From: G965227875 sp965227875
GTDB taxonomy: Bacteria; Pseudomonadota; Alphaproteobacteria; Rhizobiales; JAJFHC01
Direction of reading: 5' to 3'
DNA length: 64,000 nucleotides
NCBI GenBank assembly: GCA_965227875.1
Contig: OZ245783.1
Span: forward strand, 1,860,001 to 1,924,000
Shown: one piece after another, positions 20,458 through 29,721 of the stretch
How positions within the stretch are numbered: position 1 is the first letter of the stretch
Layout: each line of letters starts with the position of its first letter
The notes under the pieces: generated by a model
What the model was told of the DNA's origin: nothing
Databases searched by the model: none
The model's input: only the letters and a program-made list of their open reading frames with translations
Program-made: the position numbers and the translations under genes

Positions 20458-20598
20458 GGTTGGATTCCTTCCCGGCTCAACATCGACATGGGCTGCCGCA
20501 TAGCATCTGCCGCGGCCTTTGAAAACCGCGCGTCTTGGCACGCCGTCCCGGGTTCACTATAAGACCGCGGTCGCGCAACGACGGAGAGAACGAGGCTG

Positions 20599-21129
20599 AT
20601 GCGGGGATATTTCGCCATCGGTGTGGAACGGGTGAGCAAGCCGATGAACGTCGGCAACCTGATGCGTTCCGCCCATGCCTTCGGCGCCAGCTTCGTGTTC
20701 ACCGTGGATGCCTATTACAGGGTCTCCGACGCCTATTCGGACACGTCGCGCACGCCGGGCCAGATTCCCTATTACGGCTGGAAGTCGATCGACGAGATGG
20801 TCCTGCCCCGCGGCTGCAGCCTCGTGGGTATCGAACTGCTCGACTCCGCGGTCAACCTGCCGAGCTTCCGGCACCCGGGCCAGGCGGCCTACGTGCTCGG
20901 GCCCGAACGCGGCTCGCTGTCGGGCGAAATGCTCGAGCGGTGCGACCATGTCATCCGCATCCCGACCGCGTTCTGCATCAACGTCGCGACCGCCGGCGCC
21001 ATCGTCATGTATGATCGCATCCGCTCGGTCGGTCGATTCGCCGACCGGCCCGTGGTGCCGGGCGGCACGGGCGAGCCGCCGCCGGAACATCTGCATGGTC
21101 GTCCTAAGGTGCGTCGTGTGCTCGAATGA
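20599..21129 (+). CDS. SPOUT-family RNA methyltransferase (TrmH-like)
   Basis: A 176-residue trefoil-knot methyltransferase. The three SpoU motifs are present: NVGNLMRSAHAFGA (20s), VLGPERGSLSGEM (about 99-111) and IPTAFCINVATAGAIVMYD (about 122-140). Such enzymes 2'-O-methylate tRNA or rRNA using SAM. The compact length without a long N-terminal domain resembles the TrmL/TrmH-like group, but the target nucleotide cannot be read from sequence. It is divergent from the quinone oxidoreductase gene. Confidence 0.88.
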   Translation: MRGYFAIGVERVSKPMNVGNLMRSAHAFGASFVFTVDAYYRVSDAYSDTSRTPGQIPYYGWKSIDEMVLPRGCSLVGIELLDSAVNLPSFRHPGQAAYVLGPERGSLSGEMLERCDHVIRIPTAFCINVATAGAIVMYDRIRSVGRFADRPVVPGGTGEPPPEHLHGRPKVRRVLE

Positions 21130-21254
21130 CGCGGCCCCTTGCCGTCGTCGTAAACAAATCCTTAATGTGTCGTATTGCAATCTGCGACGCGACGGTCCAT
21201 AGGTCTGCACTGTGGACGGCTGCTAACCAGAGGGTCGAACGGGTAAATCTTGTC

Positions 21255-21788
21255 ATGAAATCCGCTAGATACAGTTACACCTCGATGGTCTTGGCGTTCC
21301 TCGTGACGGTCGCGGTCTCGCTGCCGATTCGCGGCGCGTGGGCGGCGGATCCGGAATTGCTGAGCGAACACACCGACTGGGCGGTCTATACGTTCGACGA
21401 CCCCAATGTCGGGAAAGTGTGCTTCGCGGTGAGCCAGCCGACCTCGTGGGAACCGCAGAACCTGCGCCGCGACCCGATCTTTTTCCTGGTGACCAACTGG
21501 AAGTCGAAGAAGGTCCAGGAAGAGGTCAGCGTCATCACCGGCTACCCCTACAAGAAGAACAGCACCACCTCGATCCGCATCGGTTCGGACAAGTTCAGCC
21601 TGTTCACGAAGGACGACAGCGCCTGGGTCGAGACCCGCGCTCAGGAAGACAAACTCGTCAGCGCGATGCGCCGCGGCGCGACCATGACCGTGGTCGGAAC
21701 TTCCTGGCGCGGCAACGTGACGACCGACCAGTACTCGCTGAAGGGCGTTTCCGCCGCCCTTGACGCCAGCCGCGACGCCTGCAATTAA
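21255..21788 (+). CDS. invasion-associated locus B (IalB) family protein
   Basis: A 177-residue exported protein with a signal peptide to about residue 33 (GAWA). The IalB core begins with WAVYTFDDPNVGKVCFAVSQP. Paired cysteines (KVCFA and the C-terminal DACN) probably form a disulfide. IalB proteins are common in alphaproteobacteria and named from Bartonella; their general role is unknown. I start at ATG 21255, the only start giving a signal peptide. It is followed by rlmN after 78 bp that hold a GC-rich hairpin (about 21805-21829) without a T-run. Confidence 0.88.
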   Translation: MKSARYSYTSMVLAFLVTVAVSLPIRGAWAADPELLSEHTDWAVYTFDDPNVGKVCFAVSQPTSWEPQNLRRDPIFFLVTNWKSKKVQEEVSVITGYPYKKNSTTSIRIGSDKFSLFTKDDSAWVETRAQEDKLVSAMRRGATMTVVGTSWRGNVTTDQYSLKGVSAALDASRDACN

Positions 21789-21866
21789 GTCAGCAGACAG
21801 TTTCCGCGGCAGCGATGAGCGCCGCGGCAGGACGGGCCGCTGTGCGGCGCCGGAACCGGATCACCG

Positions 21867-23087
21867 ATGACCCATTCGATCGACATCGCGCGCGGCAACG
21901 CCAATGCGCCGCGCATGGACGCCGTCAGGCCCGCACCCGCCCGGGTTCCCGCACGTTCGCTGATCGGCCTGACCCGCGACGGGATCGCCGACGAACTGCG
22001 GACGCTCGGACTTGCCGAAAAGACCCTGCGCATGCGCGCCAACCAGATCTGGAACTGGGCGTATGTCGGCGGCGTCACCGGCTTCGACGCGATGACGAAC
22101 ATCGCCAAGCCCCTGCGCGCCGAACTCGCGGACAGGTTTTCCCTCGCACGCCCGGAGATCGTCACCGAGCAGGTCTCGAACGACGGCACGCGCAAGTGGC
22201 TGCTGCGCCTCGCGCCCGGCCCCAACGGCGAACCCGGCCCCGAGGTCGAGACGGTCTACATTCCCGAAGAGACCCGCGGCACGCTCTGCGTGTCGAGCCA
22301 GGTCGGCTGCACGCTGACCTGCACGTTCTGCCATACCGGCACGCAGACCCTGGTGCGCAACCTCACCCCGGGCGAGATCGTCGGCCAGTTCCTCGTCGCC
22401 CGTGACGCCCTCGGCGAATGGCCCGGCGGCACCGCGCCGCACGACCGCAACCTGCCGCGCGAGGGACGCATGATTTCCAACGTGGTCATGATGGGCATGG
22501 GCGAGCCGCTCTACAATTTCGACAACGTGAAGACCGCGCTCGACATCGTCGCCGACAACGAGGGCCTGTCGCTGTCCCGGCGGCGCATCACTCTTTCGAC
22601 CTCCGGCGTGGTGCCGATGATCGAGCGCTGCGGCGAGGAAATCGGCGTCATGCTCGCGATCTCGCTCCACGCGGTGCGCGACGACATCCGCAACGAACTC
22701 GTGCCGCTCAACAAAAAATACCCCATCGCGCAGCTCCTCGACGCGTGCCGGACCTATCCCGGCGTCTCGAATGCGCGTCGGATCACCTTCGAGTATGTCA
22801 TGCTCAAGGGCGTGAACGACTCCATCGCCGACGCCCGCGAACTGGTGCGCCTGCTCAAGGGCATTCCCGCCAAGATCAATCTCATCCCGTTCAACCCCTG
22901 GCCCGGAACCCGCTACGAATGCTCCGACTGGGAACAGATCGAGGCCTTCGCCGAGGTGGTGAACCGCGCGGGATACGCAAGCCCGGTGCGCACCCCCCGC
23001 GGCCGCGACATCATGGCGGCCTGCGGCCAGCTCAAGTCCGAGACCCAGCGCCAGCGCGCCCGCAACCGCAAGGCCGCCGCCCGCTGA
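21867..23087 (+). CDS. rlmN: 23S rRNA (adenine-2503-C2)/tRNA-A37 methyltransferase RlmN
   Basis: A 406-residue radical-SAM enzyme that methylates A2503 of 23S rRNA and A37 of some tRNAs. The CxxxCxxC cluster is C148, C152, C155 (GCTLTCTFCHTG). Other family marks are MGMGEPLYNFDNV, LSTSGVVPMI, the SLHAVRD segment and INLIPFNPWPG. The N-terminus is somewhat long, with about 30 extra polar residues. It ends at a repeat-rich gap. Confidence 0.96.
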   Translation: MTHSIDIARGNANAPRMDAVRPAPARVPARSLIGLTRDGIADELRTLGLAEKTLRMRANQIWNWAYVGGVTGFDAMTNIAKPLRAELADRFSLARPEIVTEQVSNDGTRKWLLRLAPGPNGEPGPEVETVYIPEETRGTLCVSSQVGCTLTCTFCHTGTQTLVRNLTPGEIVGQFLVARDALGEWPGGTAPHDRNLPREGRMISNVVMMGMGEPLYNFDNVKTALDIVADNEGLSLSRRRITLSTSGVVPMIERCGEEIGVMLAISLHAVRDDIRNELVPLNKKYPIAQLLDACRTYPGVSNARRITFEYVMLKGVNDSIADARELVRLLKGIPAKINLIPFNPWPGTRYECSDWEQIEAFAEVVNRAGYASPVRTPRGRDIMAACGQLKSETQRQRARNRKAAAR

Positions 23088-23145
23088 GCCGGGGGCACAG
23101 CATGTCATTCGGCCGACCGGGAACAGACAGGCCTCGCGCCTCTGG

Positions 23146-23165
23146 ATCCTGACTTCCGTCAGGAT
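23146..23165. repeat. single hairpin repeat related to the 2-kb block
   Basis: ATCCTGAC-TTCC-GTCAGGAT, a perfect 8-bp stem with a 4-nt loop. It has the same arms as the hairpins at 2131-2150, 2318-2337 and 2491-2510. Confidence 0.85.
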
Positions 23166-23239
23166 TTCGCCGTGGCCATCAGGATAAAATCCCGAGCCCA
23201 TCCCCTTCGCCCGTGAGCCAGGCGACCCGCCCTTCCCTC

Positions 23240-24095
23240 TCCCCCGCCTTCCACCCTACACAACCTAATTCCCCACCCCCGCATCACCCGGACCCGCTCC
23301 GACCTTGCCCCGACCCGCTCCGACCTTCCCCAACCCCGTATTTGCCGGACCCGCTCCGATCTTCCCCCATCACCGCATTTGCCGGGCTTGACCCGGCAAT
23401 CCAGCCACATACCCCGCCCGTGCTCCGCCGCTGGATACGCGGGTCAAGCCCGCGTACACAGGTGAACCGGCGAACCGACCAGATGCCTCGCCTTGTCCGC
23501 GGCTAACCAAACTCTCCCACGCCGCATTTGCTGTGCCCGATCCGACCTTGCCCCGACCCCGCATTCACCGGACCCGCTCCGACCTTCTCCCACCACCGCA
23601 TTTGCCGGGCTTGACCCGGCAATCCAGCCAAATACCCCGCCCGTGCTCCGCCGCTGGATACGCGGGTCAAGCCCGCGTACACAGGTGAACAGGCGAACCG
23701 ACCAGATGCCTCGCCTTGTCCGCGGCTAACCAAACTCTCGCACGCCGCATTTGCTGTGTCCGATCCGACCTTGCCCCGACCCGCTCCGACCTTCCCCCAC
23801 CACCGTATTTGCCGGGCCTGACCCGGCAATCCAGCCACATACCCCGCCCGTGCTCCGCCGCTGGATACGCGGGTCAAGCCCGCGTGCACAGGTGAACAGG
23901 TGAACCGTCCAGATGCCTCGCCTTGTTCGCGGCTAACCAAACTCCTCCAACCCGCATTTGCCGGACCCATTCCGATTTTCCCACAACACCGCATTTGCCG
24001 GGCTTGACCCGGCAATCCAGGCACACGCCCCGCCCGCGCCCCGCCGCTGGAAAAGTGGGTCAAGCCCGCGTACACGAGTGGTTCGCGCGTCGCGC
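23240..24095. repeat. four-unit tandem repeat block (186-223 bp periods)
   Basis: The landmark GCCGGGCTTGACCCGGC starts at 23381, 23604, 23811 and 23997, so periods are 223, 207 and 186 bp. Each unit carries two hairpins: TTGCCGGG-CTTGA-CCCGGCAA, and (except in the last, altered unit) ACGCGGG-TCAAG-CCCGCGT. Between units lie runs of CCGACCCGCTCCGACCTT and relatives. Short translated ORFs repeat the same peptide and are artefacts of the repetition. The remaining part of 23088-24110 holds nothing else I can support. Confidence 0.88.
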
Positions 24096-24110
24096 GTGCT
24101 TTTCTCGGGG

Positions 24111-24710
24111 TCAGGTGTCCGGCGTGGCGGCCGCCCATTCCAGCGCCTGTTCGAGGCGGTCGTTGCCCCAGAACAGTTCGTCGCCGACCAGGAAGGTCGG
24201 CGCGCCGAAGATGCCGAGGTCCATGGCCTCCTGGGTCTGGGCCTTGAGCGCGTCCTTGATGTTGCTGTCCTGCGCGGTCCGCAGCCAGACCCGGCGGTCG
24301 AGCCCGAGCCCGGTCAGCACGCCGCCGAGCACGTCGACCACGGAGATGTCCTCGCCGCGGGCGAACTCCGCCTCGAACACGCTCCGGCAGAAGGCCGGCT
24401 GCCACGGTTCGTCCCGCGCGGCGAGCGCGATCCGGGCGGCGACGAGGCTGAATTGCGGAAACGGACGCGGCCGCGTGAAGGCGAGGCCCTGGGCGCGGCA
24501 CAGGCGTTCCACGTCGCGCCACATGTTCCGCCCCTTGGCCTCGTTGACGTTGAAGGGCGAGGTGTCGAGCCCCTGCCGGGCGAAGATCGGACCCAGCAGG
24601 AACGGGCGCCACTCCACCGAAACGCCGGACCGGGCCGCCAGGGTCTCGATGCGCATGGCGGAGACATAGGAATAGGTGCTCGCGAAATCGAACCAGAACT
24701 GCATTGTCAT
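24111..24710 (-). CDS. DsbA-fold isomerase, 2-hydroxychromene-2-carboxylate isomerase-like
   Basis: A 199-residue kappa-class glutathione-transferase-like protein. The N-terminus FWFDFASTYSYV carries the active-site serine (S11) where DsbA has CxxC. The C-terminal GIFGAPTFLVGDELFWGNDRLEQ is typical, including the cis-proline. The family isomerises 2-hydroxychromene-2-carboxylate in naphthalene breakdown, but most members lie outside such pathways and may act on other glutathione adducts. It is divergent from argG across 157 bp. Confidence 0.88.
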   Translation of the reverse strand: MTMQFWFDFASTYSYVSAMRIETLAARSGVSVEWRPFLLGPIFARQGLDTSPFNVNEAKGRNMWRDVERLCRAQGLAFTRPRPFPQFSLVAARIALAARDEPWQPAFCRSVFEAEFARGEDISVVDVLGGVLTGLGLDRRVWLRTAQDSNIKDALKAQTQEAMDLGIFGAPTFLVGDELFWGNDRLEQALEWAAATPDT

Positions 24711-24867
24711 GCTGACGTCGAAACTCCCTCCGGCGGCGCCGCCGGACCGGAAACCGGACCCGGCCCGGCCTGCGCGGAAAATCCGCAGCCGCCGGGCTTG
24801 CGGGCGCGCCGTACATGCCTATAGTGCGCGACGAATTTGTCACCCTCATTTATGGACAATCCCCGCC

Positions 24868-26088
<1,221 letters not shown>

Positions 26089-26135
26089 TCCGCGGCGTTC
26101 GCGGTCAAAGCGCTTCCATGCAAGCGAGATAAGCT

Positions 26136-26762
26136 CTAGGGGCAGGCCCCGCCACTGCCCGGCAGGTTCTCCCGGCTGACCCCGTCCGGGCCGTAGACGA
26201 ATGCCGCGTCCTGGCGGCAGTCGAAGGTCGCGGCATAGGTGTCGGCGGCCTCGCGGGCCAGCAGGTTCGCATTGCCGCCGGCGCGGACGTCCACATAGGC
26301 CATGTGGCAGGCCTCGGACCCGTCGAGCCGCGTCACCACGAGATACTCGCCGGTCCTGCCGTCGCTATCGGTGCGGTATCGCAGGATGGTCGCGATCGGT
26401 TTCGGGCGTCCCGAGACATGCCGGCCGAGACGCCACTCGAGGGTCGTCCCGATGGTGTTGAACGCCGACAGCGTCTGGGTCGCCGAGCACTGCGCATCGG
26501 CATCCGTGCCGTAACCGAGGAAGAACCTCAGGTCGCCTTCGGAGACCCGGACATCCGTGCCGTCGTACCCCGGACAGGTCCAGGTGGCGCCGGATGCCGG
26601 CTCGTCGGCCGCGCCCGTCGCCGGATCGATGGTGCAGTCGCGTTCGAGATCGACGGAAGTGTAGGCGCTCTCGAAGGCCCGGGCGGTGGAAACCGGAGCG
26701 GAGAACGCAACCACGGCCGCGCAAAGGCTGCAACATGCCAGCAGGCGGCGTTTCAGTCGCAT
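26136..26762 (-). CDS. secreted hypothetical protein
   Basis: A 208-residue exported protein with a signal peptide of about 29 residues (ending in TARA). The mature part is cysteine-bearing (DCTID, TWTCPGYDG, DAQCSA, EACHMAY, TFDCRQDA, GGACP), so disulfides are likely. I recognise no family. It is convergent with argG and lies 27 bp downstream of an outer-membrane-type protein, which suggests a common envelope location. Confidence 0.75.
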   Translation of the reverse strand: MRLKRRLLACCSLCAAVVAFSAPVSTARAFESAYTSVDLERDCTIDPATGAADEPASGATWTCPGYDGTDVRVSEGDLRFFLGYGTDADAQCSATQTLSAFNTIGTTLEWRLGRHVSGRPKPIATILRYRTDSDGRTGEYLVVTRLDGSEACHMAYVDVRAGGNANLLAREAADTYAATFDCRQDAAFVYGPDGVSRENLPGSGGACP

Positions 26763-26789
26763 CAGGGTCCGCCGTTCCGCAACGAGGGC

Positions 26790-27542
26790 CTACTTGAGCA
26801 GTTCACCGAGGCTGTAGTTGACCGACAGCCTGAGCGCCCAGGCATCTTCGAATACGACCCGGTCGCCGGGATCGGCGTCGGGCGTGAGGTTCGCCGCGGA
26901 ACGCCTGTCGTCAAACATGAAATAGAGCCCTTCGCCCCGTATGCTCCAGGGGCCGCCCTTGATGGCTTTTTCCACGCCCGCGCCGATGACAAATCCCACG
27001 TCGTTGAAATCGAGGCCGCCTTTGACCCCGCTGGCGTCGTCACGATGGGCGAAATCGGCATTTGCGAAGGCCAGACCCGCCGTGCCGTAGAACAGGAAGT
27101 CCTCATGAACGACGCCCGCCCGGCCCCGGACGGTCACCAGGAGATCCGTATCGCCGTACTGCGTGTCGGGAGGAGGCGCGGCGCCGCCGTCCGGCACGGC
27201 CGCGACGTCCCTGTCCGACCAGTCGACGAACGAGATGTCGCCTTCGACACCGAAGACCCAGTATCCCGACTGGACATTGTAACCCGCCTGCACTCCGCCA
27301 AGCACCCCGTTCATGTTCAGGTCGCCCGGATCCTCGACGGGGTTGGTCGACGAACTCGTGTCGATCGCGCCGCTATAGTCCTGGCCGCCAAAGCCGAAGT
27401 GACCGCCGACATAAAAACCGGACCACATGCCCGGCGCCGCCATTCCGTCGAACGCCAAGGCCGGCCCGCCTGTCGCCGAACCTGCCGCAAGCATTGCCGC
27501 CAGCAGAACTTTCCTGAGTACCGGGTGTGCGAATCTGGTCAT
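26790..27542 (-). CDS. outer-membrane beta-barrel protein (OmpA-like porin fold)
   Basis: A 250-residue protein with a signal peptide (residues 1 to about 30, ending ALAF). Glycine- and aromatic-rich strands follow: WSGFYVGGHFGFGGQDY at the start, GVQAGYNVQSGYWVFGVEGD in the middle, and a barrel-type end WALRLSVNYSLGELLK. This is the common alphaproteobacterial small porin/Omp25 layout. I start at ATG 27542, which gives the signal peptide; the upstream extension reaches into the folD region. Confidence 0.85.
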   Translation of the reverse strand: MTRFAHPVLRKVLLAAMLAAGSATGGPALAFDGMAAPGMWSGFYVGGHFGFGGQDYSGAIDTSSSTNPVEDPGDLNMNGVLGGVQAGYNVQSGYWVFGVEGDISFVDWSDRDVAAVPDGGAAPPPDTQYGDTDLLVTVRGRAGVVHEDFLFYGTAGLAFANADFAHRDDASGVKGGLDFNDVGFVIGAGVEKAIKGGPWSIRGEGLYFMFDDRRSAANLTPDADPGDRVVFEDAWALRLSVNYSLGELLK

Positions 27543-27672
27543 GCCGTAAAGCCCCCTGCGAACGGAATACGTTTCGCTGCAAACTCTATAGGCGTGTCGT
27601 CCGCAGGACAAACACCATTTGCGTCGTTGCGAAGGCGTTGCACTCGGGGCGCGGCCGCCCTGCCGAATGCGG

Positions 27673-28572
27673 TCAGATCTCCGGCATCGCGACGCCGGTG
27701 CGCGCACAGGCCGCCCGCACCGTGTTGTAGAGCAGGCAGGCGATCGTCATCGGCCCGACGCCGCCCGGCACCGGCGTGATCGATCCGGCCGTCCCGACCG
27801 CCTCGTCGAAGGCCACATCGCCGACGAGGCCCGTGCCCCCGCCGTCCTTCTCGACCCGGTTGATGCCCACGTCGATGACGCAGGCGCCCGGCTTGATCCA
27901 GTCGCCGCGCACCATCTCGGGCCGGCCGACGGCGGCGATCAGGATATCGGCGCGCCGGCAGACCTCCGGCAGGTCCTTCGTGCGCGAATGGGCGATGGTG
28001 ACCGTGCAGTTTTCCTGCAGCAGCAGTTGCGCGACGGGCTTGCCCACGATGTTGGACCGCCCCACGACCACCGCTTCGAGACCCGAGAGCGAGCCCAGCC
28101 GGTCCTTGGCGAGCATGACGCTGCCCACCGGCGTGCAGGGCACGAGGCTGTCCTGGCCTGTCGCCAGGCGGCCGGCGTTGATGACGTGGAACCCGTCCAC
28201 GTCCTTTGCCGGGTCGATGGTGTTGATCACCTTGTCGGCGTCGATCTGGTCGGGCAGCGGAAGCTGCACGAGAATGCCGTGGACCGCGTCGTCCTCGTTG
28301 AGTTCGCGCACCTTGGCCAGCACCGCCTCTTCCGTGGCGGTCGCGTCCATGCGGTGCTCCCAGGAATTCATGCCGGCCTCGACCGTCTGCTTGCCCTTGT
28401 TGCGGACATAGACCTGGCTGGCGGGATCCTCTCCCACCAGGACGACGGCCAGACCGGGCGTCAGGCCGTGCTCTTCCTTGAGGCTGGCCACGCCGGCGGC
28501 GATGCGTTCCCGCAACCCGGCGGCAAACGCCTTGCCGTCGATGATCTTGTCCTGATGGGGCCGTTCGGTCAT
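27673..28572 (-). CDS. folD: bifunctional methylenetetrahydrofolate dehydrogenase/cyclohydrolase FolD
   Basis: A 299-residue one-carbon enzyme interconverting 5,10-methylene-, methenyl- and 10-formyl-THF. The catalytic lysine motif is YVRNK (K59). HGILVQLPLPDQID and VVVGRSNIVGKPVAQLLL (cofactor site) and the C-terminal PGGVGPMTIACLL are present. Its ATG overlaps the stop of the DUF167 gene by 4 bp, so yggT, DUF167 and folD form one operon. Confidence 0.97.
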   Translation of the reverse strand: MTERPHQDKIIDGKAFAAGLRERIAAGVASLKEEHGLTPGLAVVLVGEDPASQVYVRNKGKQTVEAGMNSWEHRMDATATEEAVLAKVRELNEDDAVHGILVQLPLPDQIDADKVINTIDPAKDVDGFHVINAGRLATGQDSLVPCTPVGSVMLAKDRLGSLSGLEAVVVGRSNIVGKPVAQLLLQENCTVTIAHSRTKDLPEVCRRADILIAAVGRPEMVRGDWIKPGACVIDVGINRVEKDGGGTGLVGDVAFDEAVGTAGSITPVPGGVGPMTIACLLYNTVRAACARTGVAMPEI

Positions 28573-28904
28573 TGCTCCTGCATCCTCCCGAGGATCGTTA
28601 TTCTGCGTTGCGTCTCGTCCGCCGCTTCCGGATCGGCCGCGCGGACGAGCACGGTCTTGTTGCGGCTGATCTGCCCGCTCACCACGTCGAGTTCGCTTTT
28701 CGGCACCGAGAGCGCCTTCGACAGGAGCTTGATAAGCGCTTTGTTGGCCTGGCCCTTTTCCGGTTGCGCCCTGACGCGGGCCTTTAGCGACGTCCTGCCG
28801 TCATCGGCCAGATGCAGGCCGCCGACCGCATCGCACGACGCGCCCGGCTGCAGGCGAATGTCGACGAGCAGACCGTCGCGGCCGCGCCGGCACGGCCCGC
28901 TCAA
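28569..28904 (-). CDS. yggU: DUF167 (YggU) family protein
   Basis: A protein of about 111 residues. The DUF167 core is clear: IRLQPGASCDAVGG, LKARVRAQPEKGQANKALIKLLSKAL, VSGQISRNKTVLV. The function is unknown; yggT-yggU pairs are widely conserved. There is no ATG or GTG in a suitable place. The best start is TTG 28904, which overlaps the yggT stop (TTGA), implying translational coupling; the exact start is uncertain. Its stop overlaps the folD start by 4 bp. Confidence 0.82.
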   Translation of the reverse strand: MSGPCRRGRDGLLVDIRLQPGASCDAVGGLHLADDGRTSLKARVRAQPEKGQANKALIKLLSKALSVPKSELDVVSGQISRNKTVLVRAADPEAADETQRRITILGRMQEQ

Positions 28905-29197
28905 CGGACGAAGGAACTGCCGAGGAAGAGTTCGAAGAGCAGGTTGCGCAGGAACCACAGGCCGAGGATCAGCACGACGGGCGACAGGTCGATCCCGCCG
29001 AGATTGGGCAAGATGCGCCTGATCGGGGCGAGGGCCGGCTCGGTCAGCTTGTAGAGCGTGTCGACGACCGTGTAGACGAAACGGTTGCTCGTGTTGATGA
29101 CGTTGAACGCGATCAGCCAGCTCAGCACCGCACTGATGATGAGAATCCAGATGTAGATGGTGATGATCGTGCTGATGAGGGAAAGAATCGAAATCAT
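28901..29197 (-). CDS. yggT: YggT family membrane protein
   Basis: A 98-residue inner-membrane protein with two hydrophobic blocks (about 1-30 and 68-92) around the family segment YKLTEPALAPIRRILPNLGGIDLSPVVLILGLWFLRNLL. The family is linked to cell-envelope or division processes in several bacteria but has no defined activity. It is the first gene of the yggT-DUF167-folD operon. Confidence 0.92.
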   Translation of the reverse strand: MISILSLISTIITIYIWILIISAVLSWLIAFNVINTSNRFVYTVVDTLYKLTEPALAPIRRILPNLGGIDLSPVVLILGLWFLRNLLFELFLGSSFVR

Positions 29198-29351
29198 GAT
29201 CGCCTGCCGCTGCCTCCGCTCGCGTTGCGCCGATATGGGAACGCAACATGTACTTCAGCGGCCCGCCTTTCCGCAAGCCGGACGATGCCCGCAGCCTTGC
29301 GATTCGGATCGCTTGACAGGGCAGCCGCCCGGCGCATAAATGCCCCCCGTC

Positions 29352-29427
<76 letters not shown>

Positions 29428-29721
29428 TTCCCGCAATCCCGCGACTTTCCCGCCCGTAGGCCTGCCCGGGCGTGTCCCGTACACGGCCTTGCGACGGGGC
29501 CTCCGGAGATGCAGCCCCCTTCGGCCGGGCATCTCCCCGCTGGACAACCGCTGCGTGCATCCGGATACTGCCACCGATCACGATCGCCCATGCGGGCGCC
29601 CTCGTCCGCACGGGCCGGCCAAGAAACGGAACCCTCTCCGTGACCGTCAGACGCACACTCGCGGTATTGCCCGCCGCACGCGATGTCCGGGCCAGGCGCC
29701 GGCTTCGGCCGGGGACCGGCC

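Noticed and set aside
23240..24095. CRISPR array
   Set aside because: Repeat units are about 190-220 bp, imperfect, and without unique short spacers or cas genes.
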